In this document: positions 7,220 through 15,659 of the stretch, piece by piece | Numbering within the stretch: position 1 is the stretch's first letter | Layout of the letters: each line of letters opens with the position of its first letter | DNA from: JBKBMT01 sp046295655 | Lineage (GTDB): Bacteria > Pseudomonadota > Alphaproteobacteria > Rhodobacterales > Rhodobacteraceae | Reading direction: 5' to 3' | Assembly (NCBI GenBank): GCA_046295655.1 | Contig: JBKBMT010000024.1 | Location: 1 to 37,844, forward strand | DNA: 37,844 nt | Translations under genes and position numbers: made by a program | The notes under the pieces: model-generated | What the model was told of the DNA's origin: nothing | The model's database searches: none | The model's input: the letters and a program-made list of their open reading frames with translations, nothing else

Positions 7220-9055
7220 TCAGAGCAGCAGGTCGGCCGCGGTGAGGGCCGGTGCACCCTCGATCTGCACCCCGACATCGGCGATCCGGTTGCCGGTCAG
7301 ATCGACCAGCAGCCGCCCCGAAGGCTCGTCGTAGCGGACCTGACCCACGACGCCGGTGAAGGCCGAGACGAAGACGAGGTTGTTGTGCAGCGCGCGCAGC
7401 TCGACCTTGTCCACCCCGACCTCGAAATCCATGATCCGCGATTCCCGGTCGCGCGCCGGGCTGTGGCCGGGGTCGGAGAAGACGAACACGTCCGCCCCCT
7501 CGCCGCCATAAAGCGTGTCCGACCCGAAGCCGCCGACGATCCGGTCGTTGCCGGCGCCGCCCTCGATCACGTCGTCGCCCTGGCCGCCGTAGAGAAGGTC
7601 GTCGCCCGACCCGCCATACAGCGTGTCGCTGTCCGACCCGCCGAACAGCGTGTCGTTGCCCCGGCCGCCGAAGATGATGTCCTCGCCCAGTTCGCCGTTG
7701 ATCAGGTCGTTGCCGTCGCCGCCGATCAGCCGGTCGCGGCCGAGGCCGCCGAAGATCACGTCGTCGCCGTCGTCGCCATAGACGGTGTCGGCGCCCGAGC
7801 CGGCATAGATCGTGTCGTTGCCGTCGCCGCCGTAGATCAGGTCGAAGTTGCGGCCGCCGTAGATGATGTCGTTGCCGGCGTCGCCGTAGAGCAGGTCGTT
7901 GCCGTCGCCGCCGACGATCCGGTCGTTGCCGGTGCCGCCATAGATCGTGTCCTCTCCGGTATTGCCGCGCAGCGTGTCGGCGCCGGCCCCGCCGAACAGG
8001 ATGTCCTCGCCCGGGCCGCCTTCCATCGAATCGTTCCCGGCCCCGCCGAGCATCCGGTCGTCGCCCGAGCCGCCCCACAGGGTATCGTTGCCGTCGCCGC
8101 CATAGAGCGTGTCGTTGTCCTGGCCGCCGAAGATCAGGTCGTTGCCGCCGCCGCCATAGATCAGGTCGTCGCCGGTGCTGCCGTAGAACGTGTCGGCGAG
8201 GCCGCCGCCGTGCAGCGTGTCGTTGCCGGATCCGCCATAGACCTCCTCGGACACGCTGCCGCCCGAGCGCGCATCGTAGAAATCGTTGCCTGCCTCCAGA
8301 TAGACCGCGCCGAGGATGGTGCCGCTGTTCTCCACCAGGTCGTCGTCGGCCCCCATCGCCACCCGGCCGTTGATCGTGCCGGTATTGCGCAGCGTGTCGG
8401 CCTGCTTGCCCAGCAGCACCTCGCCGTTCAGCGTTCCCGCGTTCTCGATCGTGACCGCGGTGCCGACCGCCGCCGGATCGGAATTGCCCACCTCGATGAT
8501 GGCGAAGGTCCGGTTGCCGTAGACATGGTCGGCGCGCAGCGGTGATCCGGTGATCGTGCCGTTGTTCGTGATCTGCGCCGTCCGCCCGGACAGGTTGCCG
8601 AGGTTGTCCAGCATGATCCCGGCGGTCGCCAGCGACTCCACCACGCCACCGCCGCTCCCGGTTGCCGTGATCGTGCCGGTGTTGTTCAGGATCAGGCTGC
8701 CGGTGGCGTACACGCCCATGCCACCCCGGATCGTGCCGGCGTTGGACAGCGATGCCACCCCGCCGCCGACCAGCGCCACCGCCGCAATCCATGTCGGCGA
8801 GGCATTCTCGACCTCGCCCGTGGTGCTGACCGATACCGAGGCATCATTGCCTTCCAGCGCGATCGTGTTCTGCAGGGCCGAGCTCAGCCGCCCCTCCACC
8901 AGCACGCTCTGGTCCGGGCCCGATCCCAGCACGGCTCGGTCGTTGGTCGAGCCCTGGTTGGCGCCGGCCTCGACGATCACCGATTCCGAGGCGGTGTCGC
9001 CCATATTGGCCCGGACCCCGGGTCCGACATTCGTTCCGGACAGAATGATGGGCAT
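7220..9055 (-). CDS. Large RTX calcium-binding protein, probably type I secreted
   Basis: The protein has 611 residues. The first 270 are rich in Asn, Gly, Thr and Val with recurring NxGTIxG turns (NAGTIRG, NTGTITA, NNGTITG, NAGTLNG, NTGTING, NSGTILG), typical of a beta-helix. Residues about 273-524 contain 28 uninterrupted GGxGxDxLx nonapeptides. The C-terminus (ADVFVF, IMDFEVGVDKVELRAL, then VQIEGAPALTAADLLL) matches the serralysin-type C-terminal secretion region. AGGGAG lies seven bases before the ATG, a good ribosome-binding site. It is a paralogue of the next gene: both end with a FVS..TGV.GQVRYD...GRL..DLTGNR segment. No catalytic domain is visible. It probably serves as an extracellular adhesin, matrix or S-layer-like component that folds on binding calcium outside the cell. 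Confidence 0.92.
   Translation of the reverse strand: MPIILSGTNVGPGVRANMGDTASESVIVEAGANQGSTNDRAVLGSGPDQSVLVEGRLSSALQNTIALEGNDASVSVSTTGEVENASPTWIAAVALVGGGVASLSNAGTIRGGMGVYATGSLILNNTGTITATGSGGGVVESLATAGIMLDNLGNLSGRTAQITNNGTITGSPLRADHVYGNRTFAIIEVGNSDPAAVGTAVTIENAGTLNGEVLLGKQADTLRNTGTINGRVAMGADDDLVENSGTILGAVYLEAGNDFYDARSGGSVSEEVYGGSGNDTLHGGGLADTFYGSTGDDLIYGGGGNDLIFGGQDNDTLYGGDGNDTLWGGSGDDRMLGGAGNDSMEGGPGEDILFGGAGADTLRGNTGEDTIYGGTGNDRIVGGDGNDLLYGDAGNDIIYGGRNFDLIYGGDGNDTIYAGSGADTVYGDDGDDVIFGGLGRDRLIGGDGNDLINGELGEDIIFGGRGNDTLFGGSDSDTLYGGSGDDLLYGGQGDDVIEGGAGNDRIVGGFGSDTLYGGEGADVFVFSDPGHSPARDRESRIMDFEVGVDKVELRALHNNLVFVSAFTGVVGQVRYDEPSGRLLVDLTGNRIADVGVQIEGAPALTAADLLL
7484..8239 (-). repeat. RTX nonapeptide repeat array (28 units of 27 bp)
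   Basis: Twenty-eight contiguous nine-codon units run from YGGSGNDTL to YGGEGADVF with no interruption. Several units (for example 2, 15 and 21) have lost one of the glycines or the Asp and probably bind calcium less well. Confidence 0.9.
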
Positions 9056-9086
9056 GGCACGCTCCCTGAACCAGCATCACCGTTGC

Positions 9087-9104
9087 GCCGCGCCGACGCG
9101 CGGC
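9087..9104 (-). other. Stem-loop in the leader of the large RTX gene
   Basis: GCCGCGC and GCGCGGC form a perfect 7-bp stem with a four-base CGAC loop, 32 bases upstream of the RTX start at 9055. It could influence leader stability. The TTGACA at 9160-9155 on this strand might be a -35 box, but I find no convincing -10 at the right distance. Confidence 0.35.
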
Positions 9105-9166
9105 CGTTTCAGATCCTAACTACCCGGCCTTTCCGGCGGCGGCAAAATCAAAACTGTCAAGAAGGC

Positions 9167-9183
9167 GGAAACACGCCGTTTCC
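9167..9183 (-). terminator. Weak stem-loop just downstream of tctA
   Basis: GGAAAC and GTTTCC pair across a five-base loop directly after the tctA stop. On the minus strand a T-rich stretch (TTTTGATTTT) follows about 17 bases later. The stem is short, so this is only a possible terminator. Confidence 0.3.
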
Positions 9184-9189
9184 ACAGCC

Positions 9190-10692
9190 TCAGGCGCGGT
9201 TCGCCGCGCGCCGGCGGCCCAGAACGGCCCGCACGCCGGAAACCAGCTGGAGCCCCACCACCAGAACGATCATGCCGAACAGGACCGCCGCGATCGGCCG
9301 GTCGATGAAGTCGAGCGGCGCGTTGACCCGCATCATCGCCGTGCGCAGTCTGGTCTCCAGGATCACGCCCAGCACCATGCCAAGGATCACCGGCACGATC
9401 GGCAGGTCGAGCCGGCGCAGGATGAAGCCGAACACGCCGAACCCGGCCGCGACCGCGACATCGGTGATCGAGTTGCGCATCGACCAGGCGCCGACGAAGC
9501 TCAGCACAAGTATCGCCGCACCAAGGAACCGGGTCGGCACTTCGATCACCTTCAGCATCAGCCGGGTCGAGGACAGCAGGAACAGGATCACCATGACATT
9601 GAGGATCAGGAGTGCGAGATACAGCGCCACCACGAAATCGAGGCGGTTCTGGAACAGGCCGGGGCCGGGCACGACATTGTGGACGTAGAATACCGACAGC
9701 ATCATCGCCGTCAGTTCCTCGCCCGGAATCCCCAGCGCCAGAAGCGGCACCATCGCGGCCGCGGGAACCGAGTTGTTCGACGCCTCCGAAGCGACCAGAC
9801 CCTCGGCGCTGCCCTTGCCGAATTGCTCGGGGGTTTTCGAGGTGCGCTGGGCGTAGGTGTAGCTGAGGAACTGCGACGTGAACTCTCCCACCCCCGGCAG
9901 CATCCCCATGGTCACGCCGGTTCCCGCCGAGACGGTGGCCACCCGCTTGTGCCGCAGCACCTCGGCCATGCCGCGCCACAGGCTGCCGGTCAGCTTCGCA
10001 GCGCGGGGGCGGTGGTTCGGCTCGACCAGCAGCACGAAGGCCTGGCTGATGGCGAACAGACCCAGCACCACCGCAATCAGATCGACACCCGAAGCCAGCC
10101 AGGTCTGGTCGAAGGTGTAGCGGCGGGTATAGCGCACCGGCTCCAGCCCGACGGTGGACAGGAAGATGCCGAAGAAGCACAGCATCCCCGCCGCCAGCAC
10201 CTGACCGCGATGCGCGACGATCACCAGCACGACGCCCAGCAGCGCGGCCAGGAAGATCTCGCGCGAGCCGAACATCGGCGCGACCTTCGCCAGAACCGGG
10301 GCGAACAGGATCAGGCAGACGATCGAGAACACGCCGCCGAAGAACGAAGCCGCATAGGCAAGGCTGAGCGCCCGCTGCGCCTCGCCGCGCTGGGTCATGG
10401 GATACCCGTTGTAGGTCGTCAGCGCGTTGACCGGCGTGCCCGGAGTATTGATCAGGATGGCCGGAATCGCCCCGCCATACATCGAACTGCCGTAGATCCC
10501 GAGCAGCGCGGTCAGCCCGACCAGCGGATCGAAGGCGAAGGTGGCGGGCAGCAGTATGGCGATGGCGACCGGCGGTCCGACACCGGGAATGGCGCCGATG
10601 ATGACCCCGCCGATCGAGCCGATCAGCAGCGCCACCAGCACGTCGAGCCGGGCAAGAAGCAGGAATGCCGACTGAAGCGTATCAAGATCCAT
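9190..10692 (-). CDS. tctA: Tripartite tricarboxylate transporter, large permease TctA
   Basis: A 500-residue integral membrane protein with about a dozen hydrophobic segments. It has the TctA signature GAIPGVGPPVAIAILLPATF near residues 33-52 and the following SSMYGGAIPAILINTPGTP, including the conserved Gly/Pro-rich motif facing the substrate. Length is normal for the family (about 500). It would form the inner-membrane channel that takes a carboxylate from the periplasmic protein TctC, driven by an ion gradient. It is the last gene of the TctC-TctB-TctA order, 51 bases after TctB, and has a weak ribosome-binding site. Position downstream of the catabolic genes 12356-18071 suggests that it imports their substrate. 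The substrate cannot be told from sequence. Confidence 0.92.
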   Translation of the reverse strand: MDLDTLQSAFLLLARLDVLVALLIGSIGGVIIGAIPGVGPPVAIAILLPATFAFDPLVGLTALLGIYGSSMYGGAIPAILINTPGTPVNALTTYNGYPMTQRGEAQRALSLAYAASFFGGVFSIVCLILFAPVLAKVAPMFGSREIFLAALLGVVLVIVAHRGQVLAAGMLCFFGIFLSTVGLEPVRYTRRYTFDQTWLASGVDLIAVVLGLFAISQAFVLLVEPNHRPRAAKLTGSLWRGMAEVLRHKRVATVSAGTGVTMGMLPGVGEFTSQFLSYTYAQRTSKTPEQFGKGSAEGLVASEASNNSVPAAAMVPLLALGIPGEELTAMMLSVFYVHNVVPGPGLFQNRLDFVVALYLALLILNVMVILFLLSSTRLMLKVIEVPTRFLGAAILVLSFVGAWSMRNSITDVAVAAGFGVFGFILRRLDLPIVPVILGMVLGVILETRLRTAMMRVNAPLDFIDRPIAAVLFGMIVLVVGLQLVSGVRAVLGRRRAANRA

Positions 10693-10743
10693 GGCCGGCC
10701 GGATGCTGTCGTTGCATGTGCCCTGAGCGCTCCGCTCCGCCGT

Positions 10744-11295
10744 CTAGAGATACACCGCGAGGAAGGTCCGCATCCCGGCTGGTGCCAGGTCGTAAAGCCG
10801 CCCGCCGGGAATGGCGACGCCCAGAAGCGACTTGAACAGCACGACCATCCCCACCGCGAATCCTGCGGCCGCAAGCACCGCGCCACGGCTGCGCGGGCCG
10901 GCCCGCAGGATCAGCGCCACCATCACGAGCACGCTCGCGGGCAGATAGCCGAGGACCGGGGTCAGGAACGCATAGGCCAGATACCACAGCACATATTCGA
11001 AGGCGCGCAGCCACAGAAGAAGCTCGCGCCATTCGGCCGAGGGCGCCCGCGACCGCAGCAGCACGATCAGGTAGAGGCCCGAGAACAGCGCCATGCCCGC
11101 AATCCCGACGCCGGGCCAGAACGCGGGTTGCGAATGGAACCGGACCCCGCGGGCGAACCAGCGCGCCTCGGTCCCGAGATGCGCCAGCAGCCAGAGCGAG
11201 AAGACGAAGAAGGCGGCGACGAACCAGATCTCGCCCGGCCGCCGGGTCGGGCGGTCGTCGGCCCAGGCGGGCGTGCCGGGGGCGACCGGGCGCAT
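10744..11295 (-). CDS. tctB: Tripartite tricarboxylate transporter, small subunit TctB
   Basis: A 183-residue protein with four hydrophobic segments (about residues 24-42, 63-82, 97-130 and 138-160), the usual layout of TctB. It is expected to assemble with TctA in the inner membrane. The segment LGYLPASVLVMVALILRAG and the C-terminal LLGVAIPGGRLYDL are typical of the family. It starts 10 bases after the tctC stop, with GAGG close to the ATG. The soluble N-terminal 20 residues are Pro/Arg-rich and not conserved in the family as far as I recall. Confidence 0.88.
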   Translation of the reverse strand: MRPVAPGTPAWADDRPTRRPGEIWFVAAFFVFSLWLLAHLGTEARWFARGVRFHSQPAFWPGVGIAGMALFSGLYLIVLLRSRAPSAEWRELLLWLRAFEYVLWYLAYAFLTPVLGYLPASVLVMVALILRAGPRSRGAVLAAAGFAVGMVVLFKSLLGVAIPGGRLYDLAPAGMRTFLAVYL

Positions 11296-11305
11296 GGCCT
11301 CGCCG

Positions 11306-12235
11306 CTATTCGATCATCTGCTGGATCCGCGCCACGATCTCCTGATCCTTGGCGATCCGCTCGGCAGAGGCTGCGGCGTCCTTCCAGTAGACGAGCGCGC
11401 CGGTCTCGGCCGCGATCCGCTGTGCCTGTTCGCCCAGGACCACACGTTCGGCGGTCGCCGCGATCGTGGCCTTCACCTCCTCCGGGGTGCCCTTGGGCAC
11501 GAACAGGCCGTTCCAGGTGGACAGCGCGAGATCGGGGGCGATCTCGGCCACAGTGGGGGTATCGGGGGCCAGCACGATCCGTTCCTCGGTGATCGAGGCC
11601 AGCATCTTGACCTGATCGAGGCAGGGCAGGATCAGCTGGATCGTGGTGTTGATGACATCGGCATCGCCCGAGGCCAGCGTGTTGCAGTCCACCGCGTCGA
11701 AGGCCGCGTCCGACCCCCATTCGAAGCCCATCTGCGCCGACAGCGCCATCGTCACCTGGGTCGGCGTCGCCACGATGCCGAAATGCCCCAGGGCAACCGG
11801 GTTGTTCCGGGCATGGTCCCGCAATTCCTCCATCGTGGAATAGGGCGCATCCTTCCCGGTGGCGATTACAAAGGGATAGGTGAGGAAGATGCCCACCGGG
11901 TCGAACTTCTCGGGCGTCAGTTCGGGGATGCCGATCTCGTGGCCGATCACGGGAACGTCGATCACGAAGGATCCGATCGTGTGGCCGTCGGCCTCGGCGG
12001 TGGCCACGTCGATCGCGCCGGGGAAGGGGCCGCCGCCACCGCCGGGCCGGTTGATGACCGCCGCGGGCACGCCATGCTCGGCCTGGAAGGCATCGGCGAT
12101 CAGCCGGGTCAGGATGTCCTCCAGATCGCCGGGCGGCCAGGGAATGATGAAGCTGACCGGCTTCGACGGGTAGTCGGCGAAGGCGGGCAGTGCGGCGGCA
12201 AGGCCGATTGCGGTGGCAGCGATGAGATGGCGCAT
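11306..12235 (-). CDS. tctC: Periplasmic substrate-binding protein TctC (TTT family)
   Basis: A 309-residue exported protein. The N-terminus MRHLIAATAIGLAAALPAFA is a classic Sec signal peptide with cleavage after AFA. The mature part begins DYPSKPVSFIIPWPPG, the Bug/TctC family opening that shapes the carboxylate-binding cleft, and includes INRPGGGGG and TWNGLFVPKGTP, also typical. The ATG at 12235 is chosen over one 22 codons upstream because AGGGAG lies seven bases before it and the signal peptide then starts correctly. It would bind a carboxylated solute and deliver it to TctAB. A possible promoter lies in the 120-base gap upstream, so the transporter may be expressed both with and apart from the catabolic genes. 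Confidence 0.9.
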   Translation of the reverse strand: MRHLIAATAIGLAAALPAFADYPSKPVSFIIPWPPGDLEDILTRLIADAFQAEHGVPAAVINRPGGGGGPFPGAIDVATAEADGHTIGSFVIDVPVIGHEIGIPELTPEKFDPVGIFLTYPFVIATGKDAPYSTMEELRDHARNNPVALGHFGIVATPTQVTMALSAQMGFEWGSDAAFDAVDCNTLASGDADVINTTIQLILPCLDQVKMLASITEERIVLAPDTPTVAEIAPDLALSTWNGLFVPKGTPEEVKATIAATAERVVLGEQAQRIAAETGALVYWKDAAASAERIAKDQEIVARIQQMIE

Positions 12236-12278
12236 GTTGGTCTCCCTGTCTGTCGGGGCGGTTCCGGTGCCGGGCCCC

Positions 12279-12308
12279 ATTGGATTGCCTTGGAGGCGCA
12301 CCGGTCAA
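12279..12308 (-). promoter_or_regulatory. Possible promoter for tctCBA
   Basis: On the minus strand TTGACC (12308-12303), an 18-base spacer and TCCAAT (12284-12279) lie about 45 bases before the tctC start. They match the sigma70-type consensus at five and four positions. This is suggestive only. Confidence 0.35.
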
Positions 12309-12355
12309 GCCGCTTTGTGCCGGCCGGTGCTTGCACGGGCGATGGCGGCCTTGCC

Positions 12356-13699
12356 CTAGCCGAGCTCGAAGAAGCGTGCGAGTTCGGTATCCGGCACCTT
12401 GGCGGCAAGCGCCTGCATCTGGCTTTCGCGCGTGGCCGCAAACCCCTCGACGAACCCTTGCCCAAACCAGTCGCGGGCATGGCCGGACGCGCGCAGCCGG
12501 GCGATGGCGCTGCCCATGTCGCGGGCGAAGTCGCGCGGCGGGGTGCCCTGGGCATAGCCGTTGCCGAGGATCTCGTCGTCCGGCTCCAGCCCCGACTCGA
12601 TGCCGGCCAGCCCCGCCGCCAGCGTTGCCGCCACGGTCAGGTAGGGGTTCGCGTCCGATCCGGGCAGGCGGTTCTCGACCCGCAGGCTGGGCGCATCGTG
12701 ACCGACAACGCGCAGGCAGGTGGTCCGGTTCTCGTAGCCCCAGGTCAGCCCGGGCGGTGCGAAGGTGCCCGGCGCAAATCGTCGATAGGCATTGGCGGTC
12801 GGAAGGAAGATCAGGCTCAGCTCGCCCAGATGACGCTGCAGTCCGCCGATGAAGGCGCGGAAGGTCGCGGACATGCCGTGCCTGCCCGCGGGATCGTGGA
12901 ACACCGGCCGGCCGTCGCGGTCCAGCAGCGAGACATGGACGTGGGTGGACTGGCTGTCGGCCTCGTCCGACCAGCGCGGCATGAAGGTCACCATCCGCCC
13001 CTGCCGCATCGCCAGCGCCCGCAGGAAGCATTTCAGCAGCACCGCCTGGTCGGCCGGTTCGAGCCCGGTGCCCGCGGCGATGCAGGCCTCCATGAAGCCG
13101 CCGCCGATTTCCTCGTGCATCTTCGCCAGATCGATGCGCAGCGGCTCGGCCATCTCGGCAACTGACTGATACCACTCGCTCTGGACGGTCTGGTAGAGCA
13201 CGAGGTCGTGGCTGGCCTGCGGCGTCGCGGTGCGCAAGCCGCGCCAGTTCTTCGCCCGCGCGCTGTCGGCGGTCTCGTCGAACAGGGTATATTCCAGCTC
13301 CAGCCCGTATTTGGCGGTGAAGCCCGCGGCCTCGGCCCGGTCCAGCACCCGGCGCAGGATGGAGCGCGGGCACAGGTCGGCCGCGGGCGGGGCATAGTTC
13401 GACAGCAGCAGCAGGTCGTGGCCGGGTTTCGCCCAGGGGATGCGGCGCAGCGTCGCCTCGTCCACGATCAGCGGGCTGTCGTGGAAATCCGCGCTCTCGT
13501 CGGTAACGCCCGGCAAGTTCAGGATCTGGTCGGTCGGATCCAGCGCCAGCGTCACCGGCGCCATTCCCATGCCCGCCCGCAGGATCCCGTCCAGCGACCG
13601 GCGCGACACCAGCTGGCCGCGCAGGCTGCCGTGGGTATCGGTCATGGCGACGGTGGCAAAGCGGCAGCCGTTCTGGTCGAGCAGGTTGGAAAGCGTCAT
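12356..13699 (-). CDS. Glutamine synthetase-like amine ligase (gamma-glutamyl-amide forming)
   Basis: A 447-residue member of the glutamine synthetase fold. Recognisable in order are LELEYTLFD (metal-binding Glu pair), MHEEIGGGFMEA (metal-binding HEE loop, but with Phe where GS usually has Gln), THVHVSL (His of the ATP/metal site), NAYRRFAPG, ENRTTCLRV and RVENRLPGSDANPYL (glutamate and metal site). Enzymes of this class outside ammonia assimilation couple glutamate to an amine at the expense of ATP. PuuA (putrescine), IpuC (isopropylamine) and the aniline-pathway ligases are known examples. Its place between a TetR regulator and a solute transporter argues for catabolism of an amine or amino-acid-like compound rather than nitrogen assimilation. 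It overlaps the TetR stop by ATGA. The amine substrate is unknown. Confidence 0.88.
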   Translation of the reverse strand: MTLSNLLDQNGCRFATVAMTDTHGSLRGQLVSRRSLDGILRAGMGMAPVTLALDPTDQILNLPGVTDESADFHDSPLIVDEATLRRIPWAKPGHDLLLLSNYAPPAADLCPRSILRRVLDRAEAAGFTAKYGLELEYTLFDETADSARAKNWRGLRTATPQASHDLVLYQTVQSEWYQSVAEMAEPLRIDLAKMHEEIGGGFMEACIAAGTGLEPADQAVLLKCFLRALAMRQGRMVTFMPRWSDEADSQSTHVHVSLLDRDGRPVFHDPAGRHGMSATFRAFIGGLQRHLGELSLIFLPTANAYRRFAPGTFAPPGLTWGYENRTTCLRVVGHDAPSLRVENRLPGSDANPYLTVAATLAAGLAGIESGLEPDDEILGNGYAQGTPPRDFARDMGSAIARLRASGHARDWFGQGFVEGFAATRESQMQALAAKVPDTELARFFELG

Positions 13700-14370
13700 G
13701 CGATGGGCCTTCGGATTTCGGTCGCAAGCAGGGTGTCGAGCCGCACGAGTTCGGCGGCCGGGTCGGCGGCATAGGCGCGCAGGAAGACGCGCAGGCCGTT
13801 TTCGAGATAGCGTCGCACCTCGTCCCGGCGCGGCGGCGCATCAGGGCGATGCAGGGCGCGGGTCCGGGGGGCCGAGAGGATCAGCGCCCAGAAATCCTGG
13901 GCCGCAAGTTCGGCATCCCCGAACACCAGCCGCCCGGCGGCGCGCTGGCCCTCCAGATAGCCCATGATCCCCTCCAGCAGCCGGTCGGGTCCTGCGGCCT
14001 GATAGGCCCGCCCGATCTCGGGGAAACGCTGTGCCTCGCCCACCACCAGACGGGCCAGCGACAGAAGCTCGGGCCGAAGCACGAAATCCGCATAGGCCCA
14101 GGCGAAGGCATGAAGCCGCGCCACCATGTCCCCGCCCGTCGGGGCCTCGAGCGGGTCCAGCATCAGGTCGCGCCCCATGCCCATCATGGCGGCGAACAGC
14201 GCCTCCTTGCCCGGGAAATACTGATAGAGCGTCGGTTTCGAGATGCCGGCCGCCAGCGCGATCGCATCCATCGAGGCCCCGGCATAGCCCGCCTCGCCGA
14301 AAACCCCCAGCGCGGCCTCGAGAATCGCGCGTTCGCGGGCTGCGCGGCGCGGGCGCGGTGCGCCGGTCAT
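13696..14370 (-). CDS. TetR-family transcriptional regulator
   Basis: A 224-residue protein with an N-terminal TetR DNA-binding domain: AILEAALGVFGEAGYAGASM, then AIALAAGISKPTLYQYFPGK (helix-turn-helix near residues 35-55). A helical ligand-binding and dimerisation part follows (AefR-like C-terminal domain layout). It overlaps the hydrolase upstream and the ligase downstream by four bases each, so it is made from the same transcript it probably controls. A likely operator is the inverted repeat CTTTAC-N6-GTAAAG over the -10 box at 18099-18116. The ligand may be the pathway substrate or an intermediate. Confidence 0.9.
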   Translation of the reverse strand: MTGAPRPRRAARERAILEAALGVFGEAGYAGASMDAIALAAGISKPTLYQYFPGKEALFAAMMGMGRDLMLDPLEAPTGGDMVARLHAFAWAYADFVLRPELLSLARLVVGEAQRFPEIGRAYQAAGPDRLLEGIMGYLEGQRAAGRLVFGDAELAAQDFWALILSAPRTRALHRPDAPPRRDEVRRYLENGLRVFLRAYAADPAAELVRLDTLLATEIRRPIA

Positions 14371-15659
14371 GCGCAGACCCGTTCGAGAAAGGCCAGAAGG
14401 TGCCGGTTGTAGGCCTCCGTTGCGCCCAGGTTGCACACATGGCCGGCGCCGGCCAGCACCTCGAAGCGGATGTCGGGCAGGGACGCGGCATCGAGGATCC
14501 GCCCCGCGACCGCCCGGATCTCGGCCGGCGGTGCCAGCCGGTCGTGTTCTCCGGTCATCAGCAGGCAGGGCATGTCGAGCCTTGCGAAGTCGAACCGTTC
14601 CAGCGGGTTGGTGAAACAGTTCAGCGCATCGCGATAGGTCGCGGCCGGGATCGCCGCCATCGACGCCAGAAGCGCGGCGCGCAGGTCCGCGTCGGCGTTC
14701 GGGCCGGCGATCACCTCGACCACCGCAGGCGCAAAATCCGCAGGGGTCCGGCCGGCATCGAGCGGCACCTCGCGGCTGACCCGGAATGCCTCGCGTTCCT
14801 CGGGGCCGGCCTCGGACATGCCGGTGCAGCCGCCCGACAGGACCAGACCGGCCAGCAGGTCGCCGTGCCGCATGGCGAAGGACGTGGCAAGCCAGGCGCC
14901 ATAGGACAGGCCCACGAGCACCAGCCGGTCTGCGCCCAGATGGTCGGCCACCCGCAGGATGTCCTCGCAGTAGAGATCCACCGTCGACGGCCCGAACCCC
15001 AGGGTCGATCCGCCGTATCCGCGCAGGTCCAGCGCTGCCGCCCGATGCCGGCCGGACAGCGCGGCAAGCTGCGGCTGCCAGTTGTCCCGCCCCCCGCCGA
15101 TGCCGTGCAGGAACAGCACCAGCGGTCCCTCGGCCTCGGGCGTCAGGGTCAGGGCGAGCCGCGGCGTGCCGTCCAGCACGGCCTCGCGCAGCGATGCCCG
15201 CTTGCGGAGGAGGGCAGGGGGCGGCTCTGGGGGCGGCGGCTCGGGTGCCGCGGCCAGCGCGGCGATCCCGGCCTCGAACACTGCGCGGGTCCCGTCGCAG
15301 ATCGCGGTCAGACGCCCGGCGCCGGCGGACACTTCGGCGCTCCACAGGACGCTCGATCCGCCGCCTTCGGCCGGGGCGACCGATAGCCGGGCGGCATAGC
15401 GATCCACCCCCTCGATCCCCTGCAGATGGGTATAGGCCAGCACCCGGTCGGTGTCGGACAGATAGGTCAGCCGCTCGCGATAGACGGTCGGATCGTCGCG
15501 CACGGTGAAGCGGCGCACCATGCCGCCGCCGGTCAGCCGCTCCTCGGCCATGGTCGCGATCCAGGGATGCCACGGCGCCGCGAAGTCCCGCACGACCGCC
15601 CAGACCGCCCCGGGCGCAGCGGGCACCCGGCCCGTCACAACCAAACGCTCGCGCGGCAT
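14367..15659 (-). CDS. SRPBCC domain fused to alpha/beta hydrolase (NicD-like candidate)
   Basis: A 430-residue two-domain protein. Residues about 1-140 form an SRPBCC/polyketide-cyclase-like domain (RVPAAPGAVWAVVRDF, then RRFTVRDDPTVYRERLTYL). A Pro-rich linker (PEPPPPEPPP) follows. Residues about 175-430 are an alpha/beta hydrolase with oxyanion HGIGGG, nucleophile Ser252 in GLSYG, acid Asp373 in TGEHD and His407 in GAGHV. The start is fixed by a TGATG overlap with the gene upstream. In nicotinate degradation the product of the NicX dioxygenase, N-formylmaleamate, is deformylated by the alpha/beta hydrolase NicD. Here a hydrolase lies two genes from a NicX homologue, so a parallel step is plausible. 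C-C bond hydrolysis or enol-lactone hydrolysis are alternatives. The fused SRPBCC domain is unusual. Confidence 0.85.
   Translation of the reverse strand: MPRERLVVTGRVPAAPGAVWAVVRDFAAPWHPWIATMAEERLTGGGMVRRFTVRDDPTVYRERLTYLSDTDRVLAYTHLQGIEGVDRYAARLSVAPAEGGGSSVLWSAEVSAGAGRLTAICDGTRAVFEAGIAALAAAPEPPPPEPPPALLRKRASLREAVLDGTPRLALTLTPEAEGPLVLFLHGIGGGRDNWQPQLAALSGRHRAAALDLRGYGGSTLGFGPSTVDLYCEDILRVADHLGADRLVLVGLSYGAWLATSFAMRHGDLLAGLVLSGGCTGMSEAGPEEREAFRVSREVPLDAGRTPADFAPAVVEVIAGPNADADLRAALLASMAAIPAATYRDALNCFTNPLERFDFARLDMPCLLMTGEHDRLAPPAEIRAVAGRILDAASLPDIRFEVLAGAGHVCNLGATEAYNRHLLAFLERVCA

Noticed and set aside
7484..8239. Regular repeat that at first sight resembles a CRISPR or minisatellite array
   Set aside because: There are no spacers. 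The repeat is an uninterrupted degenerate 27-bp coding unit for RTX nonapeptides.
7122..8792. Additional long open frames across the RTX repeats on both strands
   Set aside because: The 27-bp periodicity keeps all frames free of stops. Only the frame giving GGxGxDxLx repeats and a secretion tail is meaningful.
9155..9160. TTGACA on the minus strand upstream of the large RTX gene as a promoter
   Set aside because: No acceptable -10 element lies 15-19 bases downstream. It was kept only as a remark.
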